DNA from: Bacteroidota bacterium
GTDB lineage: Bacteria; Bacteroidota; Bacteroidia; B-17B0; Aurantibacillaceae
Length of the DNA: 64,000 nt
Direction: 5' to 3'
NCBI GenBank assembly: GCA_021156365.1
Contig: JAJNDK010000001.1
Coordinates: forward strand, 248,001-312,000
The notes under the pieces were generated by a model, which did no database searches, was not told the origin of the DNA, and was given only the letters and a program-made list of their open reading frames with translations. Made by a program: the position numbers and the translations under genes. Every line of letters starts with the position of its first letter. Position 1 is the stretch's first letter. Shown piece by piece: positions 36,283 to 44,552 of this stretch.

Positions 36283-39200
36283 TTATTGTTTCACGATCTT
36301 CAGCATTTTAATTCCACTGTCCACACCTACTTTCAACAGGTACGTCCCGGATGCAAAAGAACGAAGATCGATTACTGCATCAATATTCCTACCGGCCAGA
36401 GAAGCGATTTGTTCGCTGTACAATACTCTTCCGGTGATATCTGTGATCTCAATTTGTATTTTATCAGAATTGATATTATTCACTGACAGATTAATGGTCT
36501 CTGTTGCAGGATTAGGATAGGCAACAATTCCGAATGTGTTATCTGCCTCTGCAACTCCGATACAAGGATCTACGAGTATAGAAGAAGTATCTGCCGCAGA
36601 GCATCCATTACCATCAGTATACGTGTAGGTGATCAGCGAAGGTCCCGCTCCTGCAGTTGCCGGATCGAACATACCACCGCTTACACCGTTTCCGCTCCAG
36701 CTACCACCTGCAGGGGATTCGCCGCTCAGGGTAATGGCAGGATCATTTATACAATACGAGCTTGTTGCAAATGTAATATCCACCACAGGAAGTGTGTTTA
36801 CCGTAACAGTGATCATCGCTGTGTTCGAACAGTTATTGGCGTCAGTACCTGTTACTGTATACGTATCTGTTGATGATGCAGCAAAGGCAGCACCATTCGT
36901 AACAGAGCCGGTCCAGCTATAGGTGTCTGCTCCGCCACCGGTCAGGATCACAGAATCTCCCGCACAAACTGTGTTGGAAGGAGCATCGGATGAAGCGGTT
37001 ACTGTTGGCAATGTATTCACAGTAATGGTGATCATAGCTGTGTTTGTACAGTTATTGGCATCGGTACCGGTTACTGTATACGTATCTGTACTTGCAGCGA
37101 TAAAGGCTGTTCCATCCGTAACGGAACCTGTCCAGCTATAGGTGTCAGCGCCGCTACCATTCAGCGTTACAGAACTTCCTGCACAAACTGTATTGGCAAG
37201 AGCATTAGAAGAAGCTGTTACACCTGGCAAGGCATGAACAGTAACAGTGATCATAGCCGTGTTTGAGCAGTTATTTGTATCGGTTCCGGTTACTGTGTAC
37301 GTATCCGTTGCGGAAGGTGCAAATGCAACTCCGTCATTTACCGATCCCGTCCAGGCATAAGATGTAGCTCCGCCTCCGGTAAGGGTTACAGTAACACCTG
37401 CGCAAACTGCATTGGTATCCGCAGTAGCTGTAACAGTTGGTAATGTATTAACAGTGATCGTGATCATTGCCGTATCCGAGCAACCATTTACATCAGTTCC
37501 TGTAACTGTATAGGTATCTGTTGTAGAAGCAGTAAATGCAACTCCGTCATTTACTGATCCGGTCCAGGCATACGTGTCAGCACCGCTGCCGCTCAGGATT
37601 ACAGAGCTTCCTGCACACACCGTATCAGTTGGTGCATTAGAAGAAGCGGCTACGGTTGGTAGTGAATTTACAGTTACCGTAATAGTAGCAGTATTTTCAC
37701 AACCATTGGCATCGGTACCGGTTACGGTGTACGTGTCTGTAACAGAAGGAGCAAATGTTTCATCATCCACAACAGATCCGGTCCAGACATACGTTAGAGC
37801 ATTTCCTCCATTCAGAGTTACGGAGTCTCCTGCACAAACAGCATTTGCCGGAGCGTCGGAGGAAGCTGTTACGTTCGGTAATTGATATATGGTCACATGA
37901 ACGCTATCCGTGTTGGTGCAACCTCTCAGATCTGTAACTGTTACAGCATATACAAGAGAAGCTGTAGGACTTGCTACAGGACTGATGTCAGTAGCAGAGC
38001 TAAGATCCGTGGCCGGATTCCAGCTATAAGAAGCAATACCATTGCTGGAAGGGAAGCTGAGTGACCAATTGTTCAATGTGCCCACATCGTCAGCTACATC
38101 ATCTACAATATGAAGTTTCCAGGTACCGTTAGCAGAGCCCGTAAGTCCGCTGAAAAGAACTTCCGGTTGCCAGGTGCCGGTGAAAGGATTGTCTCCAAAC
38201 CAGATCGGATCTATTGCCAGATCAGAGAATACCGTATTGGTAAAATCGGCATCTGATCCTGCGTAATAAGCCAGATCTGCAGATGACCCATCGGGTGCGA
38301 TAAGCGTAAGAATAAGATCACCTGTATATGTATGAAGAAGACTTCCGATAGTAGCAGTAACATCCGATGCAAGTGCTGATCCCGCCCCGGAAATAACGAT
38401 AGTAGAGAATACTCCGGTGACATCTTCATCAGGAATAGCAAGCGGGGTTGAGTTGCTTGCGGTAATAGTATAGGGCGTAACGGATGTGGTACCTGTAAGA
38501 GCAGTTCCCACACCGGCACAGAAAGCCATATCAGAATAAGCTACCGCAGGTCTTGCATTTGTGATAGTTGAAATCAGTGTATTATTTCCCGGGCTCCCGT
38601 CACCTGTCAAAGGTGCCGAAGCAGTATATATATAATTCCCACCCGCTACCGACATATCATACGAAGCGCTGACCTGTACAGACTGGCTCGCATTCACGGC
38701 AAGTGTACCAGTACTGATCGTAACCGGGCTAAAACCTGCCGGGTTCGGACCGGTAACTGAAGAGGTGATCGTAACAGGTGTTACACTAAAATCGATCGTG
38801 CTACCACCATTATTTGTCAGTGTAACCGACACCGGCTCTGTTGAACCATAGCAGGTGGAAGCACCTGAAAAAGTAAAACCGCTTACTCTCAGATCCGGTT
38901 TTGCAGTCCAGATAAAAGTTGTGCCTGCTACCGGAACAGTTCCCGGGGTGTTGGAATCAAAATAACAGGTGCTGAATTCATCTGCTCCGGCAGTGGAATT
39001 AACCCACGCACCGGTAACATCGAACACTTCCCTGTTGTTCACATTCACACCGAAAGTATTATCAGGTCCTCTTAAACCAACTTCCGGATAGGTCTGATCA
39101 TCACCCGCCGTAATAGCCGCAGTACTTCCGTATACGATTTTTATCTGGTTATTGCTGCTGTTCAGGCGGATCTGAAATCCTATACGTTCGGCCCCAATCA

Positions 39201-39651
39201 GATAACGAGAGACATTTTGCCATTGAACAACAAATTCAGTTCCTACCTGCAGGTAACGGATATTTTTGGCTCCGCCCACAGATGCCTGGTCCAGATCGGC
39301 ACAAAAAGCACAAATGGCCCCGTTATACGCCGTTTGTGTTCCGGAGATAACGTCATATTCATAAAGATTGGAAGCGCCGCCGAATGTAATATGTCCGTTG
39401 GTACTGATATAAATACTGGTATAAACAGTTCCGTCGAATGTAAAAGCCGGGATCGCAACCGGCCCGAAAACTTCTTCGTCCATATTGGCCATAGCCGCAT
39501 TAGCAAGTAGTGTTCCGCCGGTAATTGTAGTGAATGTACCTGTAGATTGGCTAAACGTATAACCGGTAGCTACCTGCGCCTGCGAGAACAGGGCAGTAAA
39601 AAGGCCCATACCGATAAATAGTTTTTTCAGAGGAGTAAATTTTATTTTCAT
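36283..39651 (-). CDS. Large T9SS-sorted surface protein with P-domain and tandem repeats
   Basis: Exported 1122-residue protein with a signal peptide (LFIGMGLFTALFSQAQ) and an N-terminal beta-rich domain of secreted surface proteins (about 30-260). An Ig/CARDB-like domain follows (DLRVSGFTFSGASTCYGSTEPVSVTLTNNGGS). A proprotein-convertase P-like domain is next (about 410-560, SSADLAYYAG ... GTWQPEVLFSGLTGSANGTWKLHIVDD). Then come five near-identical Ig-like repeats of about 73 residues plus one divergent copy. The C-terminal Por_Secre_tail T9SS sorting domain is VAYPNPATETINLSVN to LKIVKQ. No catalytic residues are apparent. It is probably a surface adhesin or structural protein. Ends in a strong terminator hairpin. 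Confidence 0.85.
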   Translation of the reverse strand: MKIKFTPLKKLFIGMGLFTALFSQAQVATGYTFSQSTGTFTTITGGTLLANAAMANMDEEVFGPVAIPAFTFDGTVYTSIYISTNGHITFGGASNLYEYDVISGTQTAYNGAICAFCADLDQASVGGAKNIRYLQVGTEFVVQWQNVSRYLIGAERIGFQIRLNSSNNQIKIVYGSTAAITAGDDQTYPEVGLRGPDNTFGVNVNNREVFDVTGAWVNSTAGADEFSTCYFDSNTPGTVPVAGTTFIWTAKPDLRVSGFTFSGASTCYGSTEPVSVTLTNNGGSTIDFSVTPVTITSSVTGPNPAGFSPVTISTGTLAVNASQSVQVSASYDMSVAGGNYIYTASAPLTGDGSPGNNTLISTITNARPAVAYSDMAFCAGVGTALTGTTSVTPYTITASNSTPLAIPDEDVTGVFSTIVISGAGSALASDVTATIGSLLHTYTGDLILTLIAPDGSSADLAYYAGSDADFTNTVFSDLAIDPIWFGDNPFTGTWQPEVLFSGLTGSANGTWKLHIVDDVADDVGTLNNWSLSFPSSNGIASYSWNPATDLSSATDISPVASPTASLVYAVTVTDLRGCTNTDSVHVTIYQLPNVTASSDAPANAVCAGDSVTLNGGNALTYVWTGSVVDDETFAPSVTDTYTVTGTDANGCENTATITVTVNSLPTVAASSNAPTDTVCAGSSVILSGSGADTYAWTGSVNDGVAFTASTTDTYTVTGTDVNGCSDTAMITITVNTLPTVTATADTNAVCAGVTVTLTGGGATSYAWTGSVNDGVAFAPSATDTYTVTGTDTNNCSNTAMITVTVHALPGVTASSNALANTVCAGSSVTLNGSGADTYSWTGSVTDGTAFIAASTDTYTVTGTDANNCTNTAMITITVNTLPTVTASSDAPSNTVCAGDSVILTGGGADTYSWTGSVTNGAAFAASSTDTYTVTGTDANNCSNTAMITVTVNTLPVVDITFATSSYCINDPAITLSGESPAGGSWSGNGVSGGMFDPATAGAGPSLITYTYTDGNGCSAADTSSILVDPCIGVAEADNTFGIVAYPNPATETINLSVNNINSDKIQIEITDITGRVLYSEQIASLAGRNIDAVIDLRSFASGTYLLKVGVDSGIKMLKIVKQ
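36780..37890 (-). repeat. Tandem coding repeats in the adhesin gene (about 220 bp units)
   Basis: Five direct repeats, each encoding about 73 residues. The shared core is VCAGSSVTL-x-G-x-GADTYSWTGSV, then TDTYTVTGTDANNCSNTAMI. A sixth unit nearer the 3' end of the gene has diverged. DNA identity between units is high enough that they probably arose by recent duplication and can recombine. Confidence 0.85.
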
Positions 39652-39831
39652 GTATTCTTTTTTTGATTGAATAAGTTACTAATATAGCAATTTATCTTTG
39701 TTTTTTAGTCAAGGAAAACCCAAGAAAAAATTAACAAATCCAACTTTAAATAAAGATCCAAGTAATATCAATAGATGCCACCCAAAGCGTTTTACGACTG
39801 ATTTTTTATATCTTTAGCGGTTTATAAAAAT

Positions 39832-40590
39832 ATGCAACGAAAAAAAATAGTAGCCGGGAACTGGAAAATGAATAAGACCTTACCGGAAGCAGAAGCATTG
39901 GTAAAAGAAGTGATGCAGGCCGAAACGAAAGCCAGTGTTACAAAGATCTTCTTCCCTCCTTTCCCATTCCTTGTAACTGTCAACAACCATTTACATAACA
40001 ATAGCCGTGATTTTTTCTGCGGTGCACAAAATTGTTCGGATAAAGAAAGCGGTGCATATACAGGTGAGGTAGCTACTCCTGCCATCGCTTCCACCGGCAC
40101 TTCTTATGTGTTGGTAGGTCATTCGGAACGCCGGACATTGTTTCACGAAACAGCAGCTTTATTAAAAAACAAGATCGACAGTTGTCTTCAGCATATGCTC
40201 ATACCTGTTTATTGCATCGGTGAAGTGTTGCAGGAACGGGAGGCCAATAAGCATTTCAGTGTGGTAGAACGCCAGCTGGAAGAATCTCTTTTCCACCTGT
40301 CCGCCGAGGCGATCCGTAAATGTGTAGTAGCATACGAGCCGGTGTGGGCGATCGGTACAGGCAAAACAGCTACCGCAGAAGAAGCAGGAGAAATGCATTC
40401 TTTCATTCGTGAGCGCATTGCACACAAATACAACAAAGAAACAGCCGACAGTATCTCCATTTTATACGGAGGAAGCTGCAATGCACAAAATGCAAAGGAG
40501 CTCTTCGGCACCAAAGATATTGATGGCGGCCTCATTGGTGGCGCTTCCCTGAAAGCAGCCGATTTTGTAACGATCATAAATTCCTTTTAA
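39832..40590 (+). CDS. tpiA: Triosephosphate isomerase
   Basis: Glycolytic isomerase of 252 residues that interconverts dihydroxyacetone phosphate and glyceraldehyde-3-phosphate. RKKIVAGNWKMNKTLPEA contains the Asn/Lys of the active site. VLVGHSERR supplies the catalytic His-Ser pair, and the catalytic Glu is in VAYEPVWAIGTGKTA. SILYGGSCNAQNAKEL and GGLIGGASLKAADF form the phosphate-binding loops. Normal length. ATG at 39832, preceded by a near-consensus TATCTTTA box. The stop overlaps the prmA ATG as TAATG. Confidence 0.97.
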   Translation: MQRKKIVAGNWKMNKTLPEAEALVKEVMQAETKASVTKIFFPPFPFLVTVNNHLHNNSRDFFCGAQNCSDKESGAYTGEVATPAIASTGTSYVLVGHSERRTLFHETAALLKNKIDSCLQHMLIPVYCIGEVLQEREANKHFSVVERQLEESLFHLSAEAIRKCVVAYEPVWAIGTGKTATAEEAGEMHSFIRERIAHKYNKETADSISILYGGSCNAQNAKELFGTKDIDGGLIGGASLKAADFVTIINSF

Positions 40591-41408
40591 TGAATTACGC
40601 AGGAGTTGATTTTACAATAGAACCGGTTCAGCCCGGTAGCGATGTGCTCATCGCTTTGTTGGGAGAAATGGGATTCGACTCTTTTGTGCAACATGAAACG
40701 GGCTTTGAAGCCTATATATCTGAAGAGGATTTTAATCCCGATGAATTGCAGCATATTGGTGAATTCGATTTCAGCTATAGCTATAAAATAAAAACGATCG
40801 AGCAGAAAAACTGGAACGAAGAATGGGAAAAGAATTTTCATCCCGTACTGGTGGAAGATAAATGTTGCATTCGCGCTTCTTTCCACGAGCCTGCCGACGT
40901 TCAGTTAGACATCATCATTAATCCGAAAATGTCTTTTGGCACCGGGCATCACGATACTACCTGGATGATGTCGCGCACCCTGTTCGATCTGGATCTTAAA
41001 GGAAAAACAGTATTGGATATGGGTTGTGGAACCGGTGTCCTGGCCATCATTGCTCATAAACTGGGAGCTATAAAAATAGAGGGAATAGACATTGACGACT
41101 GGAGCGTGGAGAACAGTATAGAGAACGCTTCATTGAACGGGATCACTGATATTGCTTTCTATAAAGGAAATGCGGCGAGTCTTGAAGTAAAGCAGTTCGA
41201 TATCATTCTTGCAAACATCAACCGTAATGTATTGCTGGCCGATATGCCTGCTTATTTCAATTGCCTGCCGAAAGCCGGGAAACTACTGCTCAGCGGATTT
41301 TTCGATAATGATTTTGAAGAGCTGAATAAAAAAGCAACTTTCATCGGATTCAGCTTTGTAAAAAAGAATGTGCGGAATAACTGGGCGCAGTTGGAGTATC
41401 AAAAATGA
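40590..41408 (+). CDS. prmA: Ribosomal protein L11 methyltransferase
   Basis: SAM-dependent enzyme of 272 residues that methylates ribosomal protein L11. The N-terminal substrate-recruiting domain (about 1-95: MGFDSFVQHETGFEAYISEEDF) is followed by IINPKMSFGTGHHDTTWMMSR. Motif I is VLDMGCGTGVLAIIAHKLGA, then GIDIDDWSVENSIENASLNG and FDIILANINRNVLL. TAATG overlap with tpiA indicates translational coupling; the pairing tpiA-prmA is common in this phylum. All core motifs are intact. Confidence 0.94.
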   Translation: MNYAGVDFTIEPVQPGSDVLIALLGEMGFDSFVQHETGFEAYISEEDFNPDELQHIGEFDFSYSYKIKTIEQKNWNEEWEKNFHPVLVEDKCCIRASFHEPADVQLDIIINPKMSFGTGHHDTTWMMSRTLFDLDLKGKTVLDMGCGTGVLAIIAHKLGAIKIEGIDIDDWSVENSIENASLNGITDIAFYKGNAASLEVKQFDIILANINRNVLLADMPAYFNCLPKAGKLLLSGFFDNDFEELNKKATFIGFSFVKKNVRNNWAQLEYQK

Positions 41409-41551
41409 TCTGTCCCCGGATTTTAAGTTTCCGGAATCTCAATCCAATTTACTTTAAAACACGTATCAGTATTTCAAAAAAAATGCAGTTTGACTTCACA
41501 AGTGGTGGACATGGATTGGTAAGTGGTACTACTTTTTCGGATCTGTTGCAA

Positions 41552-41559
41552 TACATTTG
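41552..41559 (+). promoter_or_regulatory. -7 promoter box for the first 930-aa gene
   Basis: TACATTTG, about 90 bases upstream of the ATG at 41649. A -33 element is not clear. Confidence 0.45.
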
Positions 41560-41648
41560 TAAAAGAAGCTCTTTGTTGAACAAGAACTAAGCCTCGGACA
41601 AACACCCCACTCTGTCCATTTTGTTTAATCCTTTAAAACCAGGTACTC

Positions 41649-44441
41649 ATGAAAAAATTATTACTCTTGCTTTATAGTATATCCTGCCTTGCAGGAAACG
41701 CACAGAACGGCTTTACTACCTATAGCTGCACAATTACCGGAACGAACTCTGCTTTTGCTAACAGAAGTTGTATTGTTCAGGACAATACAAATAATATCTG
41801 GCTGGGATTCAACTCCGCCGGTTCCATTAAACTGATAAAGTTCGATGGAAGTGTGTGGACCGATCATTCAACTGCTGCACCATCCGGAATCAACTCCCTG
41901 TCTGCAGATCAACTTGGAAATATCTGGATAGGAACTTCCGGTTCCGGAATTGCCAAATATGATGGAAGCACATTTACTTCGTATAACCAAAGCAATTCTT
42001 CCATAATCAGTAATAATATCTTATCTGTTAATGTGATCAATGCTAAAATATACATCGGTACTACTATGGGCTTCTCCGAATTTGACGGAACGAACTTTGT
42101 GAATTATTCCTCTTCCAACTCAGGACTCACATCCAACCTGGTTTATTGTTTCGAAAAAGAAAATGCACAGATCTGGATAGGGACCGGGCACGGTCTTCAT
42201 TCACTTAATGCAGGTATTATTTCCTATACTGGAGACACCGTTAGGATCAATGATATAATGATCGACGGAAATGCCAATAAATGGCTGGGAACCGAGTATT
42301 CCGGGCTACTGAAATATGATAATTCAATCTTCAGTCCACTTGCTATTCCTCTGGTAATTGGAGGCAATATTCCAACAAGAATAAAAGGTATTGGCAGAAG
42401 TATCAACAACAATCCGGTTATTAATACTGAAAAGTTCAATTTGAATACTTACGTAAAAAATGCACTGTTGGAACTACTTCCTGGAAATGATTATCGTTTA
42501 TACGTGCATCATGCCCATGTGCCCAACGACTGTGTTTTTATTTCTGATCCGTCCGGCGATATCTGGTTTACGGATGCAAGAAGAATGCCTGGTCCCGGGG
42601 CCAACATATTCATGGCAAAGAATTGCCTGCACCGTTTCCAACAAAACCAGTACAACCCCAGTGTGGAAATAACAACCATAACCCCTGAAAATGTTCAATT
42701 TCTCGATATCAACAATGTAAGTGCAGGATGTAATCCAAATGCGGATATTCATTCGGACGGGACAAAAAGCTTGTATGAAGCTCCGAAAGGGTCGGCGTCA
42801 AAACCAACGTTTGCATCCAAATTCTGGGTAGGAGGATATGTTAATGGCACCTTAAGGACTGCAGCTAATACATACCGGGAAGCCGGTACAGATTTCTGGC
42901 CGGGACCGATCCATACATTAACTGGCACTACGGATACTGCCACTGCACAACAATTTAACCGCGTGTGGAAGCTCAATCGTTTCGATGTGGAGAATTTCAA
43001 ATTTAATTACCTGAATGGGAATGTTCAGAACGGAACTTTTCCAATACTGAATGAAATAATGACCTGGCCGGGTAACGGAACACAAGCAGGCGAAATGCTC
43101 GCTCCCTATTTCGATTATAATAATGATATGTACTATGATCCAATGGATGGAGATTACCCGCTTATCAAAGGTGACCAGATGCTCTGGTGGGTATTTAACG
43201 ATGCACTGGCAACACATGCTGTGACGGGAACCGTTAACCCACTGAAAATTCAGGTACAGGCTTCTGCCTATGCTTTCACCTGCCCTGCTCTTTCTGACAG
43301 CGATAAAGTATTGAATTATACAACGTTTTACAACTATAAACTTATTAATAAAAGTACCGATATAATAGACTCCATGTATATAGGAATGACTTCAGACGTG
43401 GATCTTGGCAATTACAATGATGATTATGTTGGCTGCGATGTAACGAATAATTTTGCATTCGTATATAATGGCGACGTGTATGATGATGATGTTGCTCATA
43501 CCGGGGTAACGGGTTACCATTCCAATACACCTTATTTCTCTTATAATGTATTACGCGGCCCTACTGCAGATATGAACGATGGCTCGGACAACGACAGGGA
43601 TGGATGCATTGACTGTACATTTCAATTAGATCCGAACGGGCAGCCAGATATAAGTCTTCCTCCTCTCAACGAATCGGCACAGCGTGAAAACACAGCTATG
43701 TCTTCTTTTCTGTTTTATCACAATAACGCAGACGTGCTAACCGGTAATCCCGGAGCGGGAAATAATGGAAGTCAATTTTATAATTATATGAGCGGACACC
43801 TGAGAACCGGTGCCCCTATGACCTATGGAGGATTTGGAACTTTTCCCACGGGTCCAGTTTGTTCCTATTTACTTCCGGGCACATCTGATCCGTTGGGATA
43901 CGGTGTAGGTGGCGGTCCCGGAAACCCAATACCTATGCCAGCCTGGGATGAAGTTACTTCCAGTGGTACTCCCGGAGATCGAAGACTCCTTGCCAATACA
44001 GGTACATTCACTATGCAACCTGGAGAAGTAAAAGAACTGGACTATGCATACGTATTTACACAGGATAGTGTAGCATTGGCAAACGGAGTGCTTTATAACA
44101 AAGTAGTGTCTGATAACCAGAAGATCAAAAAATGGTTTACGCTGAACAATGCACCAAGCTGTCTTGATATGACCGGGGTTGGATTAAAAGAAGCTGATCA
44201 TAAGCTGCAGATGATCGTATTCCCGAATCCTGCCAGCAACAGCCTGACCATTGATGCAGGAAACAACAATACCATCCTGAAATTGAAAGTATATGATATC
44301 TTAGGCAAGGAACTGTTCGCGCAGGAAAACATCCGTACTACAAGATCACAACTGAACATCGTTTCCATGAGTGCAGGTGTTTATTTGCTGGAAGTGCAGT
44401 CTGAACAGGGAGCCTACTTTACGAAGTTTATTAAGCAATAA
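41649..44441 (+). CDS. T9SS-sorted beta-propeller surface protein, paralogue A
   Basis: Exported 930-residue protein with signal peptide (KLLLLLYSISCLAGNAQ). An N-terminal propeller is built from two-component-regulator-type units (NNIWLGFNSAG, GNIWIGTSGSGIAKYDGSTFTSY, GFSEFDGTNFVNYSSSNSGL, NKWLGTEYSGLLKYD; about 20-340). A long beta-rich mid region follows (about 340-840) with the metal-site-like acidic stretches YFDYNNDMYYDPMDGDYP and DGSDNDRDGCIDC. The end is a T9SS C-terminal sorting domain (VFPNPASNSLTIDAG to FIKQ, about 855-930). Role unknown; probably a large surface or secreted protein. The gene immediately downstream is a same-length paralogue. Confidence 0.83.
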   Translation: MKKLLLLLYSISCLAGNAQNGFTTYSCTITGTNSAFANRSCIVQDNTNNIWLGFNSAGSIKLIKFDGSVWTDHSTAAPSGINSLSADQLGNIWIGTSGSGIAKYDGSTFTSYNQSNSSIISNNILSVNVINAKIYIGTTMGFSEFDGTNFVNYSSSNSGLTSNLVYCFEKENAQIWIGTGHGLHSLNAGIISYTGDTVRINDIMIDGNANKWLGTEYSGLLKYDNSIFSPLAIPLVIGGNIPTRIKGIGRSINNNPVINTEKFNLNTYVKNALLELLPGNDYRLYVHHAHVPNDCVFISDPSGDIWFTDARRMPGPGANIFMAKNCLHRFQQNQYNPSVEITTITPENVQFLDINNVSAGCNPNADIHSDGTKSLYEAPKGSASKPTFASKFWVGGYVNGTLRTAANTYREAGTDFWPGPIHTLTGTTDTATAQQFNRVWKLNRFDVENFKFNYLNGNVQNGTFPILNEIMTWPGNGTQAGEMLAPYFDYNNDMYYDPMDGDYPLIKGDQMLWWVFNDALATHAVTGTVNPLKIQVQASAYAFTCPALSDSDKVLNYTTFYNYKLINKSTDIIDSMYIGMTSDVDLGNYNDDYVGCDVTNNFAFVYNGDVYDDDVAHTGVTGYHSNTPYFSYNVLRGPTADMNDGSDNDRDGCIDCTFQLDPNGQPDISLPPLNESAQRENTAMSSFLFYHNNADVLTGNPGAGNNGSQFYNYMSGHLRTGAPMTYGGFGTFPTGPVCSYLLPGTSDPLGYGVGGGPGNPIPMPAWDEVTSSGTPGDRRLLANTGTFTMQPGEVKELDYAYVFTQDSVALANGVLYNKVVSDNQKIKKWFTLNNAPSCLDMTGVGLKEADHKLQMIVFPNPASNSLTIDAGNNNTILKLKVYDILGKELFAQENIRTTRSQLNIVSMSAGVYLLEVQSEQGAYFTKFIKQ

Positions 44442-44527
44442 TTAAAATAATTCTTTTGTTTTTATACTGTTCGGCGGGCCAAAAGACGAATACGTCATAA
44501 AAGCTGGACAATCAAAGATTATTTAAA

Positions 44528-44535
44528 TACTTTTG
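44528..44535 (+). promoter_or_regulatory. -7 promoter box for the second 930-aa gene
   Basis: TACTTTTG, 17 bases before the ATG at 44553, so paralogue B probably has its own promoter. Confidence 0.55.
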
Positions 44536-44552
44536 CGTTCATAAAACCAACT

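Noticed and set aside
36780-37890. Regular direct repeats that might be taken for a CRISPR array
   Set aside because: Units are about 220 bp with no spacers and encode a clean protein repeat in one frame.
41405-41590. Possible 61-residue gene overlapping the prmA stop
   Set aside because: It contains the TACATTTG promoter box of the next gene, has no coding-like composition and no recognisable motif.
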